A stretch of DNA of 64,000 nt from JAWKRB01 sp041389885 (GCA_041389885.1 JAWKRB010000037.1:7490-71489); one strand, 5' to 3'; numbered from the stretch's first letter, positions 36,784 to 46,126 are shown. Program-made: numbers and translations. The notes: generated by a model from the letters alone, not told the origin.

Positions 36784-37779
36784 ATGGACCGCGTCGACGC
36801 GCTACGGCTGTTCACCCGCCTCGCCGAGCGCGGGAGCTTCTCCGCCGCGGCGAGAGACCTGAAGGTCAAGCAGTCGACGGCGAGCAAGTGGGTGGCCGCG
36901 CTCGAGGCCGAGTTGGGCGTGACCCTGGTGCGGCGCACCACGCGCTCGGTGCAGCTCACCGACGCCGGGCAGCGGCTCCTGGTGCGGGCGAGGGCGTTGG
37001 TCTCGTCCTTCGACGACCTGCGGGGAGACTTCGACGCGAAGCGCGCCGAGCCCGAGGGGCTCGTGCGCCTGAGCGCGCCGGTGGTCTTCGGGCGGCGCTT
37101 CATCGTGCCCGCGCTGCGCGGCTTTCTGGAGCGGCACCGCGGGGTGAGCGTCGAGGCGGTGTTCAACGACCGCTACGTGAACCTCGTCGACGAGGGCTTC
37201 GACCTCGCGATTCGCGTGGGCGTCCCGGTCGACACCAGCGCCGTCGGACGCAAGCTGGCCGACGCCCGGCGCGTGCTCGTCGCGTCACCGAAGTACCTCC
37301 GCGCCCGCGGGGCGCCGCAGACCCCGCGCGACCTCAAGGCCCACTCGTGCCTCGCGCACGGCGACGTCGGCGCGGCGAGGGTGTGGCGCTTCGCCCGCGA
37401 GGACGGCGCCGAGGTCGCCGTGCCGGTGCGCGGTCGCTTCTGGTCGAACAGCAGCGAGGCGGCGCTCGTCATGGCGCGGGGCGGCCTCGGCGTGGCGCTG
37501 CTGGCCGACTGGCTCGTGCGCGACGACCTCGCGCGCGGGCGCCTCGTCGCGCTCCTCGAGGGCTTCTCGCCGCCGCCGGCGCCGATCTACGCGCTGCGCC
37601 CTCCGGAGAGGTTCCCGACCGCGGGCGCGCGGGCGCTGAGCGATCACCTCGCCGCGGCCCTCGCGGCGAACCCTGGAGACGCGGCCCCTGCGAGGCGACG
37701 GAGCGAAGTCGGGCGGTCGGCCCGTCGAGGCTCGGCGACGCCGCCGCACGACGCGGACGCGAACGAATCCCGCGCGTGA
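36784..37779 (+). CDS. LysR-family transcriptional regulator
   Basis: The product has 331 residues. The N-terminal winged HTH reads FTRLAERGSFSAAARDLKVKQSTASKWVAALE. The effector domain has VRLSAPVVFGRRFIVPAL and GFDLAIRVGVPVDTSAVGRKL, the CrgA/YafC-like subgroup. It probably regulates the divergent aldo/keto reductase set through the AT-richer 36726-36783 interval (TTCCATTCTGG, CCGTTATTCTAGG), but no exact T-N11-A box is certain. The last ~40 residues are Arg/Ala-rich and may be disordered. Confidence 0.92.
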   Translation: MDRVDALRLFTRLAERGSFSAAARDLKVKQSTASKWVAALEAELGVTLVRRTTRSVQLTDAGQRLLVRARALVSSFDDLRGDFDAKRAEPEGLVRLSAPVVFGRRFIVPALRGFLERHRGVSVEAVFNDRYVNLVDEGFDLAIRVGVPVDTSAVGRKLADARRVLVASPKYLRARGAPQTPRDLKAHSCLAHGDVGAARVWRFAREDGAEVAVPVRGRFWSNSSEAALVMARGGLGVALLADWLVRDDLARGRLVALLEGFSPPPAPIYALRPPERFPTAGARALSDHLAAALAANPGDAAPARRRSEVGRSARRGSATPPHDADANESRA

Positions 37780-37850
37780 CCCCCCCCGGAGTGCTCGCGG
37801 AGAGGCGCTGCCCCTTCAGGCGGAGAGGCGCCGCCCCCGGGAGCACTCAC

Positions 37851-37886
37851 GCGGAACCCTTCACATCCCCTGGGGAAAGGTACTAG
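37851..37886. repeat. Solitary A-type repeat at the TauE/SafE stop codon
   Basis: It matches the A core (CCCTTCACATCCCCTGGGGA, then AAGGTACTAG). The CTAG at its end contains the TAG stop of the minus-strand permease gene. It sits between the 3' ends of two convergent genes. Confidence 0.8.
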
Positions 37887-38650
37887 CGCCGCAGGAACAT
37901 CGTGACGGTGAGGGCCAGGCCCACGCCCATCACCACCCGCCGCACGAGTCGCTGGCCGAGGCGCCGCGCGTAGCCCGCGCCGAGGTATCCCCCGCTCACG
38001 GCGCCGGTCGCGACGGCGACGGCGGCGATCGGGTCGACGCGCCCCGCGCGGAGGAACGCGACGGCCGCGACGACGTTGATCGCCACCGCCGCGAGGCTCT
38101 TGAGCGCGTTGGCGCGGTGGATGTTTCGCTCCCCGGCGAGGGTCAGCGCCGCGAGCATGAGGATGCCGATGCCCGCGCCGAAGAAGCCGCCGTACACCGC
38201 GATGACGAGCTGAAACGCCGCCACGGCCAGGAGCCTGCCGCGGGTCATGGGCGCCTCCTCGCGCCCGGCGAGGCGCCTCGCGAGGGGCGCCTGGAGCGCG
38301 AACAGCGCCGTCGCCCCGAGGATCAGCCACGGCACGCTCGCGGCGAAGCGCGCGTCGCCCACGCGCATCGCGAGGCTCGCGCCGAGCAGCCCGCCGAGGG
38401 CGCTGGGGACGGCCATCGCCAGCGCGCGGTCGCGGGTCCCTTCGAGCTCGCGGCGGTACCCGACGAACGACGCGAGGGAGCCGGGCATGAGCGAGGTCGC
38501 GCAGGTCGCGTTGGCGCCCAGGGGCGTGAGCCCGGCGGCGAGGAGCGCGGGGAAGGCCACGAGGGAGCCGCCGCCGGCGACGCTGTTGATCGATCCGGCG
38601 ACGAAGCCCGCGGCGAAGAGCGTCGAGAGAGAGAGGAGGGTCGGGGTCAT
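37883..38650 (-). CDS. TauE/SafE-family permease
   Basis: The product has 255 residues with about eight hydrophobic segments. It has the family signature near the N-terminus (FVAGSINSVAGGGSLVAFPALL) and its duplicated half (AVYGGFFGAGIGILMLAAL). The family exports sulfite, sulfoacetate or other organic anions across the inner membrane; the substrate here is unknown. The start at 38650 places the first helix at once. The stop lies in an A-type repeat. Confidence 0.92.
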   Translation of the reverse strand: MTPTLLSLSTLFAAGFVAGSINSVAGGGSLVAFPALLAAGLTPLGANATCATSLMPGSLASFVGYRRELEGTRDRALAMAVPSALGGLLGASLAMRVGDARFAASVPWLILGATALFALQAPLARRLAGREEAPMTRGRLLAVAAFQLVIAVYGGFFGAGIGILMLAALTLAGERNIHRANALKSLAAVAINVVAAVAFLRAGRVDPIAAVAVATGAVSGGYLGAGYARRLGQRLVRRVVMGVGLALTVTMFLRR

Positions 38651-38688
38651 GCGGGAGGTCGGGCGCGCGATGCTACCCCGACCTTCGA

Positions 38689-40098
38689 TCACATGCGCGG
38701 CGTGAGCGAGACGCGGCCCTGGGTGATGACCGTGCCGTCGCCGCGGTGGGGCGTGACCTCGAGCACGCTGTTGGTCGCGTGCACGAGCAGAAAGTTCACC
38801 ACGCTCTCGGAGTAGCGGGTCCAGGTGCGGCTGCGCGCCTCGTAAAGCTGCGCGCCCGCGCCAGCGGCGACGACGTAGGTGGTGCCGCGGGCGCCGCTGA
38901 CCTCGCGACCCTCGCCGTCGAGCTCCTTGCTGACCTCGAAATCGTGCTCGTGGCCCGAGAGCACGAGGTCGACGCCGTACTCGTTGTACACCGGCGGCCA
39001 GGTGCGGCGAATGAACTCGGTGTCGGTCGCCGCGCTGTGCACCGACGAGCCGAAGCAGGGCTTGTGGTGCACCGCGACGATGAAGGGCACCCGCGCGCGG
39101 TTCATGCGGGCGCGGGTGAGGTCGGCGCGGAGCCACGTGAGCTGCTGCCCCGCGAGGGACGATAGATCGCCGCCCCGCGGCGTGTCGTTCAGCACCACGA
39201 AGTGAATGGGGCCGTAGTCGAGGGAGAAGTAGAGCTCGTCCTGGTCCTGCGCGTCGGCCTGGGGCTGCGCGAACTGCACGAGGTAGTTGATGGCGAGGCC
39301 GTCGTGGTTGCCGTGCGCGAGCATGAAGGGCATGCGCCCCATGGTGGGCGCGCCGTTCTCGAACCACTGGTTCCACGACCCCTGAATCTGCCCGAGGAAC
39401 ACCGCGTCGCCCGAGAAGATCTGAAAGTCGGGCTGGCGCATCCCGCTGGCGCGCAGCAGCGCCTGCTGCACCTCATTGAAGACCACCGGGTTGTCTCTCG
39501 AGTCACCCGTCACCGCGAAGTTCACGTCGTAGTCGGTGCGCCCCGGCGCCGGCGCGGTCTTGAAGGTCTGCACCCCGCTCCAGTGCCCCTCGCCGCCGAC
39601 GCGGTAGTAGTACGTCGTGTCGGGGGTGAGCCCGCAGATGTGCACCTCGTGGATGGGCGCCGCGTTGGGACCCGTGCCGCCGATCGAGACGTGGCCCACC
39701 ACCGTGCGGTCGAGGGTGGTCATCGACGTGCCGATCTGCACCACCGAGGCGCGGGTGTCGGCGTCGGTGCGCCAGAGCACCGCGATGTTGCTCGACGGGT
39801 CCGCGGGCCAGGTCACGTGCACGCCCTGAGGGGTGGGCGCGGCGCCGAAGGTGGTGGAGTCGCCGCGGAAGTTCCCGGTGGTCCCCTCGGAGGTGTGCAC
39901 GCGGTGCATGCAGCCCTCGGGCTGGTAGTCGAGGCGATCGCGGCCGTCGGCGCCGCCGTCGGCGGGGGCGCTGACGTCATCGCCGGGGGTGACGTCCTGC
40001 GCGGGCGCGTCGACGGTCGCTCCGGCGTCGGTGCTCGTCGGGTTCGGCGTCTGGCACGCCGCCAGGAACAGCGCGGAGGTGAGCAGGGTGCGTCGCAT
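38689..40098 (-). CDS. Purple-acid-phosphatase-like metallophosphoesterase lipoprotein
   Basis: The product has 469 residues. The signal MRRTLLTSALFLAACQTPNP ends in a lipobox. Residues ~70-160 form a fibronectin-like domain (ICGLTPDTTYYYRV). The catalytic core has FAVTGDSRDNP, DAVFLGQ, AHGNHDG, VHHKPCFG and SGHEHDFEVS, which provide the binuclear metal ligands. It should release phosphate from organic esters outside the inner membrane. It is the third gene of a minus-strand set with a porin and a PhoD-type phosphatase, all exported, which points to phosphorus scavenging. Confidence 0.9.
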   Translation of the reverse strand: MRRTLLTSALFLAACQTPNPTSTDAGATVDAPAQDVTPGDDVSAPADGGADGRDRLDYQPEGCMHRVHTSEGTTGNFRGDSTTFGAAPTPQGVHVTWPADPSSNIAVLWRTDADTRASVVQIGTSMTTLDRTVVGHVSIGGTGPNAAPIHEVHICGLTPDTTYYYRVGGEGHWSGVQTFKTAPAPGRTDYDVNFAVTGDSRDNPVVFNEVQQALLRASGMRQPDFQIFSGDAVFLGQIQGSWNQWFENGAPTMGRMPFMLAHGNHDGLAINYLVQFAQPQADAQDQDELYFSLDYGPIHFVVLNDTPRGGDLSSLAGQQLTWLRADLTRARMNRARVPFIVAVHHKPCFGSSVHSAATDTEFIRRTWPPVYNEYGVDLVLSGHEHDFEVSKELDGEGREVSGARGTTYVVAAGAGAQLYEARSRTWTRYSESVVNFLLVHATNSVLEVTPHRGDGTVITQGRVSLTPRM

Positions 40099-40122
40099 GG
40101 TGGGGTGATCCTCTCGTCTCGA

Positions 40123-41505
40123 TCAGAAGGAGCCGGTGAGCTGAAGGTTGAAGACGTCGTTGGTGATGATCCCGCTGCCCGCCGCGCCGTTCTCGAGGTC
40201 GCGACCTTCATTGAAGATCGTGTACGACGTCTGGACCTTGAAGCCGTGACCGAGCTGGTACCAGTTGACGCCGAAGCTGATCGCCGTGGTGTTCATGAAA
40301 TCGCGGTAGTTCTCGCGCGTGGCCGAGGGGTACGGGCGAACGTCGCAGGTGCCCGCCCCGCGGGTGCGGGTGAAGCAGTCTGAGGGGTTGAACTGCTGCA
40401 CCCGCGCGACCACCTCGAGGTGGTTGCGCAGCGCGGGGTGCGGGATGAGGTACCCCGCCTGCACCAGCCACCCGAGCGACTGCGTCGTGGGGCTCGCGGC
40501 GACGTCGGTCTCCTCGGTGTCACGGAACATGAACTCGCCGTAGAGCGACGCGCCCCACCCCGTGAAGAACACGTCGGCGCCGACGCCCGTGGCGGTGATC
40601 CGGTTGGGCACCTGCACGCCGCCGATCGTGGTGGTGCCGATCTGGCGCACCTGCCCGTAGGCGTTGAGGGCGATAGAGAAGCGGGGCTCCCTCGGGAGGT
40701 TCACCGCGCTCTCCTGCAGGGCCCGGGGGCGCCCCAGCGGGCTCAGCACCACGCGGCCCGCGTAGAGAAAATACCCGTCGAGGTTGAAGGGCTGGTTGGG
40801 GCCCTTACCGTTGAAGATCGCGGCGTAGTACTCGACGAGGTCGTCGCGGCCGGCCCAGCCCCAGACCATCGCGCCCATGTCGAAGCTCGGCACGAAGCGA
40901 ATGCCCGACGAGTTCGCGGCGCCGCTCCAGAGCGACGACTCGGCGAACTGGAGCCTCGAGCCGCTGACCATCTCCTGCCGCGAGTAGGGGACCCTGAACT
41001 GCCCGATCTGAAACTGCAGCCACCGCCGCACGGGCACCAGCGCGTAGGTGTCGTAGAGCTCCAGGCGGTCGCTGAGCCCGAACTCCAGGCGCACCTGCAG
41101 CAGGGGGTGCGCCTGGCCGTGGATCACCACGCGGTTGCGCCGGAGGTTCACGCCTGGCGCGACGCTGAAGTTCGTGCGCGCCTCGGTGTCGTAGCCGGTC
41201 TGAAAGACGAACTGCGGCTGCGCGAAGAAGCCGATGTCGAGCCAGCGCACGGCGACGCCCTCGGGGTAGCGGCTGGCGCCGACGTGGCCGCCCGCGGCGA
41301 GGGGCGGCACGAAGTCGGGGAGGCGCAGGTCGGGCGAGGCCACCGAGCCCGTGAACATCGTCGCGAGGCTGAGCTCGCCGGGCGTCGCGGCGGTGGGGCG
41401 CCACCCCGAGCGGACCTCCTCCCACAGGCGCACGGCGTGGGCGTCGGGGGCGCGCGCGGTGAGCGCGAGGAGCACGGCGGCGGCGGCGGACGCTCGGCGG
41501 ATCAC
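40123..41505 (-). CDS. OprO/OprP-like outer-membrane porin
   Basis: The product has ~460 residues from GTG 41505, giving a signal peptide that ends APDAHA. The mature part is beta-rich with the OprP-type phrases LRRNRVVIHGQAHPLLQVRL, ELYDTYALVPVRRWLQFQIG and FRVPYSRQEMV. It ends in a terminal Phe (LQLTGSF) typical of outer-membrane barrels. Position between two exported phosphatases supports uptake of released phosphate or other anions. Selectivity is inferred from family and context. Confidence 0.85.
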   Translation of the reverse strand: MIRRASAAAAVLLALTARAPDAHAVRLWEEVRSGWRPTAATPGELSLATMFTGSVASPDLRLPDFVPPLAAGGHVGASRYPEGVAVRWLDIGFFAQPQFVFQTGYDTEARTNFSVAPGVNLRRNRVVIHGQAHPLLQVRLEFGLSDRLELYDTYALVPVRRWLQFQIGQFRVPYSRQEMVSGSRLQFAESSLWSGAANSSGIRFVPSFDMGAMVWGWAGRDDLVEYYAAIFNGKGPNQPFNLDGYFLYAGRVVLSPLGRPRALQESAVNLPREPRFSIALNAYGQVRQIGTTTIGGVQVPNRITATGVGADVFFTGWGASLYGEFMFRDTEETDVAASPTTQSLGWLVQAGYLIPHPALRNHLEVVARVQQFNPSDCFTRTRGAGTCDVRPYPSATRENYRDFMNTTAISFGVNWYQLGHGFKVQTSYTIFNEGRDLENGAAGSGIITNDVFNLQLTGSF

Positions 41506-41561
41506 GGAGCCGCGGCGTAGTCGAAGTGGGCGCGGGGCGGTGTGACAGGTCGGTGACATCG

Positions 41562-43277
41562 TCACGCGGTCTCGAAGGGCGCGAGGGCCGGGGCGTCGGC
41601 GCGGGGCACGGCGACCGCGTCGGGTCGCAGGCGCTTCTCGCCGTAGCGCGACGAGTACACCGCCGCGAGCGACTCGCGGAGCTCGATGGGCGTGTCGACC
41701 CGCTCGAAGAGGAACCACGCGCACTGCACCCGCTCGGGGGTCACGTCGAGCACGGTGTACCCGCGCTGCGAGAGGTTGGCCCACTTGATGTGGCGCTCGG
41801 TGCGGAGGCTCCGCTCGGCGGCGCTGGCGACCACCGTGGGGAAGCCCGGCGAGGTCACCGCGGGGGTGATAAACTCCACGCCCAGGGTGCCCACGCCGGT
41901 CTCGGGGTCGAAGCGCGCGGGGTCGCGCGGCGCGTCGGTGAGGTCGATGGCCCAGGACGAGTGGATGTCGCCCGTGAGCACCACCACGTCGCGCACGGTC
42001 ATCTTGCGAAGGATCGAGAAGAAGCGCTCCCGCGCGCCGCGGTAGCCCTCCCAGCCGTCGGAGTTTGGCAGCACCGTAGGCGGCGTCGAGAGCATCACCT
42101 GCTGCCCGAGCACCCGCCACCGCGCCGCGCTCGCCGTGAGCTGCGCGCGGAGAAAGTTCTCCTGCTCCATACCCAGGAGCTGCCGCGCAGGGTCGTCGAG
42201 CACCGGCGTCCCCCAGGTGCCCTGCTCGTCGCGGCCCCAGATGCGCGTGTCGAGCATCACGAGGTCCACGAGGTCGCCGTAGCGCAGCGCGCGAAAGATC
42301 CGCCCGTCCATCTGCTCGCGAATGGGCATCCACTCGGCGTAGGCCTGCTCGGCCGCGCGGCGGCGGTCGCGCCAGGCGCCCTCGGTCGCGGGGTCGTGCT
42401 TGGGCGAGCCGTTCTGCCACGCGTTGTCGGCGAACTCGTGGTCATCCCACACCGCGATCACCGGGTGCTGCTGGTGCATCGCGCGCAGGTCGGGGTCGCG
42501 GCGGTAGCAGCGGTAGCGCCGGCGGTAGTCGTCGAGGCTGCGAATCTCCGTCGGAGGATCGAGGCGTCGCGCGCCGCCGTACTCCCCGTCGCCGTACTCG
42601 TAGATGTAGTCGCCGAGGTGGATCACCGCGTCGAGGTCGGCGCGCCGGGCGACCTTGCGGTAGGCGTGAAACCACCCGAAGGCGCGGTTGCTGCACGACA
42701 CCACCGCGAAGCGCAGCCGCGGGGTCGCGCCCGAGGGGGCCGTGCGCGTGCGCCCCACGGGGGAGGTCTCGCCCAGCGTGGCGAAGCGGTAGTAGTAGGT
42801 CGTCCCCGCGGTGAGGCCCGTGGCATCGACCTTCACGGTCCAGTCGCGGTCTGCGCGGGTGATGAAGGTCCCCGTGGCGACGACCTGAGCAAAGGCGAGG
42901 TCGGTCGCCACCTCCCAGGCCACCGAGAGGCTCTCGGGGGGGCTCGTGCGAGGAGGGCTCGCCCGCGTCCACAGAATCACCGCGGTCGGCAGCGGATCGC
43001 CGCTCGCCACGCCGTGAATGAACACACCGCCAGGGTCGGCGGGAACGGGCTCGACCGGAACATCCTCGCGCGGGCCGCTGTCGGCGAAGGTGAGCGCGTC
43101 GTCGCCCATCGCGCCTGCGTCGGCGCCGCCGTCCATGGGCTCGGTCGCGGCGTCGGCCGAGGCGTCGCCGCCGAGGTCCCCCGCGGCGTCGGTCGAAGGC
43201 GCAGCAGGATCGCTGCACGCCGCGGTGGAGGTGAGCGCGGCCAGGAGCTGCAAGAAGGCCCGACGTTCGGGGATCAT
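41562..43277 (-). CDS. PhoD-type alkaline phosphatase lipoprotein
   Basis: The product has ~571 residues from ATG 43277. This start gives the signal MIPERRAFLQLLAALTSTAAC with a lipobox and Arg-Arg pair, possibly Tat-exported as in PhoD enzymes. Family motifs: an N-terminal Fn-like domain (GLTAGTTYYYRFA), then SCSNRAFGWFHAY, VIHLGDYIYEYGDG, WDDHEFADNAW and VLTGDIHSSWAIDL. It hydrolyses phosphomono- and phosphodiesters using Ca/Fe. It is the first gene of the phosphorus set (57 bases to the porin). No PHO-box can be stated with confidence upstream. Confidence 0.93.
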   Translation of the reverse strand: MIPERRAFLQLLAALTSTAACSDPAAPSTDAAGDLGGDASADAATEPMDGGADAGAMGDDALTFADSGPREDVPVEPVPADPGGVFIHGVASGDPLPTAVILWTRASPPRTSPPESLSVAWEVATDLAFAQVVATGTFITRADRDWTVKVDATGLTAGTTYYYRFATLGETSPVGRTRTAPSGATPRLRFAVVSCSNRAFGWFHAYRKVARRADLDAVIHLGDYIYEYGDGEYGGARRLDPPTEIRSLDDYRRRYRCYRRDPDLRAMHQQHPVIAVWDDHEFADNAWQNGSPKHDPATEGAWRDRRRAAEQAYAEWMPIREQMDGRIFRALRYGDLVDLVMLDTRIWGRDEQGTWGTPVLDDPARQLLGMEQENFLRAQLTASAARWRVLGQQVMLSTPPTVLPNSDGWEGYRGARERFFSILRKMTVRDVVVLTGDIHSSWAIDLTDAPRDPARFDPETGVGTLGVEFITPAVTSPGFPTVVASAAERSLRTERHIKWANLSQRGYTVLDVTPERVQCAWFLFERVDTPIELRESLAAVYSSRYGEKRLRPDAVAVPRADAPALAPFETA

Positions 43278-43389
43278 GGACGGCGTCGATACCCCATCCC
43301 CGCGGACCGCCTCGTGGCGGCCTCGTGACAATCTCGTGAACCACGGTCGAACCCGCGGCGCTCGGCGCCCAGGCGCCCCGCGCCGCCGC

Positions 43390-44178
43390 TCACCCCCCGT
43401 CGCGAAACCAGCGCTCGGTGGCCTCGTCGGCGGCGAAGTACGACTCGATGTGAAGCTCCTGCGCGGTCACGTCGATGGGCGTGCCCAGGGTGGTGATCGT
43501 GGTGAACACCCGCAGCGCCTCGTCGCCCTTGCGGAGGTGCAGCACCATCACCGGCCCCTGCGGCGCGCCTCGCCTCGCCTTCGGGAGGGGGCCGGCCTCG
43601 TCGAGGAGCGCTTGCAACGCCGCGCGGCGCGCGGGGTCGAGCTCGCGCTCCCGCTCTCGCTGGAGGCGCTCAACAAGCACCGCGGCGACCTCGTCGAAGT
43701 TCGCGAGGCAGCGGCGTAGCCCTCCGGGGTGGAGCGTGGCCCGGAGCACGTTCGAGAACACCTCGGGCGGCGCGTCGCACAGGGGCATCGCCCAGGCGAA
43801 GAGGCGCTGGGCGCCGTGGTTCATGCGGAGCAGGTCCCAGGCGCGGTTGACCACCACCGCGCCGAAGGGGTCGTGGGCGGCGAGGAGGTGGTCGAGGGCG
43901 CGGCGCACGGGCTCGAGCGTGTCTTCGTCGAGCGAAGACGCGGGGTACACCGGCGCGAACCCCGCGGCGAGGAGCATCTCGTTGCGCTCTCGCAGCGGGA
44001 GCTCGAGGGCGCTCCCGAGGGCGAGGACCATCTCGCGGCTCGGCGACGAGCGGCCGGTCTCGAGAAAGCTGAGGTGGCGTGTCGAGACCTCGGCGTCGAA
44101 GGCGAGGCGCTCCTGGGTGTATCCCCGCGCCGCGCGCTGCTGGCGGAGCAGGGGGCCAAAGGCGGGTGAGGTCTGCAT
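43390..44178 (-). CDS. XRE-family regulator with MmyB-like ligand-binding domain
   Basis: The product has 262 residues. The HTH is RAARGYTQERLAFDAEVSTRHLSFLE, the standard opening of the MmyB group. The C-terminal MmyB-like PAS-type domain has FGAVVVNRAWDLLRMNHGAQ and HIESYFAADEATERWF. Members of this group often control nearby redox or transport genes. A divergent DUF2834-type gene lies 127 bases upstream and is a plausible target; this is inference from layout. Confidence 0.92.
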   Translation of the reverse strand: MQTSPAFGPLLRQQRAARGYTQERLAFDAEVSTRHLSFLETGRSSPSREMVLALGSALELPLRERNEMLLAAGFAPVYPASSLDEDTLEPVRRALDHLLAAHDPFGAVVVNRAWDLLRMNHGAQRLFAWAMPLCDAPPEVFSNVLRATLHPGGLRRCLANFDEVAAVLVERLQRERERELDPARRAALQALLDEAGPLPKARRGAPQGPVMVLHLRKGDEALRVFTTITTLGTPIDVTAQELHIESYFAADEATERWFRDGG

Positions 44179-44305
44179 GGCCCGAGCGTAGGCGAGGAGG
44201 GGTCGCGCGCGACATGACCTCGGAGGTCATGGGAATCCGCGCCGCCCCGTCCCTAGGATGGCTCCCTGACAGGCGCGAAGGTCTCGCGCCGAGAGGGAGG
44301 TCCTC

Positions 44306-44614
44306 ATGAACTCGCGCGCGCGCCTCGCACTGGCAGTCTTCGTCCCCTTCACCGCGTATTCGCTCTGGGTCTCGGCGCAGCACGGCCCGCTGGGCTTCTT
44401 CGCCGTGCTCGCGGGCGGCGGATGGTCCACGCAGGTCTTTCTCGACCTGGTCATCGCGATGACCGTCCTCGCGGGGGTGGTCCACCGCGACGCGAAGGAG
44501 CGCGGGATCAACCCCTGGCCCTGGATCGTCTCGATGTACCTCCTCGGCTCCGTGGGGCTCCTCGCGTACTTCTCCGCGCGCGACTCGCTGGGACGACGTC
44601 CCGAAGCGCGCTAG
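44306..44614 (+). CDS. DUF2834-like small membrane protein
   Basis: The product has 102 residues with three membrane helices (LALAVFVPFTAYSLWVSA, FLDLVIAMTVLAGVVHRDA, PWIVSMYLLGSVGLLAYF). The phrase VFLDLVIAMTVLAGVV followed by RDAKERGINPWPW is characteristic of DUF2834. A clear ribosome site GAGGGAGG lies ten bases upstream. Its TAG stop lies inside an A-type repeat. Function unknown. Confidence 0.85.
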   Translation: MNSRARLALAVFVPFTAYSLWVSAQHGPLGFFAVLAGGGWSTQVFLDLVIAMTVLAGVVHRDAKERGINPWPWIVSMYLLGSVGLLAYFSARDSLGRRPEAR

Positions 44615-44745
44615 GACCTTTCCACAGGGGAGGGGAAGGGTTCAGCGTCATGGCGTGTTGCCGACACGACCGCGCCTGTCGCCGGATGACGGCGAGACAA
44701 CCGATACCTCAACCCTTCAAGTCCCCTGTGAAAAGGGACTAGATC
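44612..44745. repeat. Pair of A-type repeats in mirror orientation between two convergent genes
   Basis: A inverted (44612-44650, CCTTTCCACAGGGGAGGGGA) and A direct (44705-44745, CCCTTCAAGTCCCCTGTGAA) face each other across ~55 bases. The outer ends, CTAG in both cases, supply the TAG stops of the plus-strand DUF2834 gene and of the minus-strand lipoprotein gene. Transcripts from either side would form a hairpin here, so a bidirectional terminator is a reasonable guess. Confidence 0.8.
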
Positions 44746-45065
44746 GAAGGCGGCGGGGGGTTGTTGCAGACGTCGGGGTGCGCCCCCGCGTCCGCGTCGG
44801 AGGCGCCGGGGCTCCCCGCACCGCCACCCGTGTCCGAGCCCCCCGCGCCAGGAGCGTTCGTCTGCGCGACGCCCGCGTCACCCCCCGCCGGTGCGTCGCT
44901 CGATCCTGCGTCTGCGGGGCACACCTCGTCGTCGTCGTCGTGGTGGTGCCACGCGCCACGGCGGCCCCCGTGTCGGTCGTCGAGGTCACAGGGGTCTCGG
45001 CCGCACTTGCATCCTGCGGCCGAGATCATCAGAGCGGACATCATCGCCAGCACAACCATCTTCAT
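44739..45065 (-). CDS. Small His/Asp-rich lipoprotein
   Basis: The product has 108 residues from ATG 45065, preceded by AGAGGAG. The signal ends ALMISAAGC. The mature part has CKCGRDPCDL, a HHHDDDD run that could bind metal, and a Gly/Ala/Asp-rich low-complexity tail ending CNNPPPPSI. No family recognised. Confidence 0.75.
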   Translation of the reverse strand: MKMVVLAMMSALMISAAGCKCGRDPCDLDDRHGGRRGAWHHHDDDDEVCPADAGSSDAPAGGDAGVAQTNAPGAGGSDTGGGAGSPGASDADAGAHPDVCNNPPPPSI

Positions 45066-45217
45066 TTCGCGGTACTCCTCTGGGGGGAGAGGCGCCCCTC
45101 GCGCCCCTCTGCGCCTCCCTCGCCACGAGCCCGCTTCGACCTTCACGGCTTTCGCGACAATCGACCGCGCGGCGATTCTGCTGAAGGTCTGAGCCCCTCG
45201 CGGCGACTCTCACGACG

Positions 45218-46126
45218 ATGCTCCGCCCTCGCGCCGCCGCCTTCGCAGTCTGCCTCGCCGGGGTCGCCCTCGGCGCCGCGGGGCGCTGCGACCCGTCGTG
45301 CCCGCCGAGGATCGAGCTCGCCGACGAGCTCCCGCGGCGCGCGGCCTCGCGGCTCCGCGCGGGGCTCGCGAGCCTCGATCAGGGCGACCGCCGCTGCGGC
45401 GCGCTGCGCGTGCTCTGGGAGGACGAGCGCGTGGTGCTGGAGCTCACCCTCGACGACGGACGCGTCGCGAGGCGCCCCCTCCCCTCCGTCGCCGACGCGC
45501 TGCCGACGGCGCTGGCGCTGCTCGCGACGCCGCCCGAGGAGCCCGAAGCCCCGGCGCAGCGCCGCCGCCCCCGCCGGAGGTGCCCGTGACGCCCGAGCCG
45601 CCCGCCCCGGCCCCGGCGCCGCCGCCCCCGCCGGTCGTCGCGCCGCCCGCGCCCGAGCCCGCGCTTCGGCTTCGGGTCGCCGGGGCCCTGGGCGCGGCGT
45701 GGAACGCCGGGCGCGCGTTCTTCGTGCAGCGCGCCGAGCTCGACCTGCGGGTCCGACGGCTGGTGATCGGCCTCCGCGGCGACTGGGGCGCGCGCGACGA
45801 CGGCGGCGAGGAGCTCAGGGCACCGCGCGGCCCTGCCGCGCTGGGCTGACTCCCGTGGGACGCTGGGAGCTCGAGCTCGGCGCCGTCTTCGCCGCGGCGG
45901 GGCTGCGCACCGAGATCGAGCGGGGCAACACCGACCGACGCACGGCGTGGTCCCTCCGCGCGGGGGTAGACCTGGGCGCGGCGCTGTGCCACCTGGCGTG
46001 CTCGGCCTTCGTGCGCGTCGAGGGCCTCGCGCGCCTCGCGCGGTTGAGCGACGGTCCGCGCCGAGCGGGTCCTCGCCCCTCAGCGTGTCGGCGTCCCTGG
46101 GCCTGCGCCTCGAGGTCGCGCCGTGA
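45218..46126 (+). pseudogene. Envelope protein of the sigma-factor locus, frame-interrupted
   Basis: A ~303-residue product can be pieced together. A signal peptide MLRPRAAAFAVCLAGVALGAAG opens it. A Cys-containing domain (RCDPSCPPRIELADELPRRA) follows, then a Pro-rich linker. A beta-barrel-like C-terminus closes it (LRLRVAGALGAAWNAGRAFF; WELELGAVFAAAGL; LGLRLEVAP). Frame changes occur near 45560, 45830 and 46080. The final TGA overlaps the GTG of the sigma-factor gene (GTGA), which supports one operon and suggests the shifts are sequence errors. Function unknown, possibly the envelope sensor or output of the sigma system. Confidence 0.6.

Noticed and set aside
41553..41565. GTGAC-ATC-GTCAC palindrome between the PhoD and porin genes as a PHO-box or operator.
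   Set aside because: It overlaps the PhoD stop, occurs once and does not match a PHO-box direct repeat.
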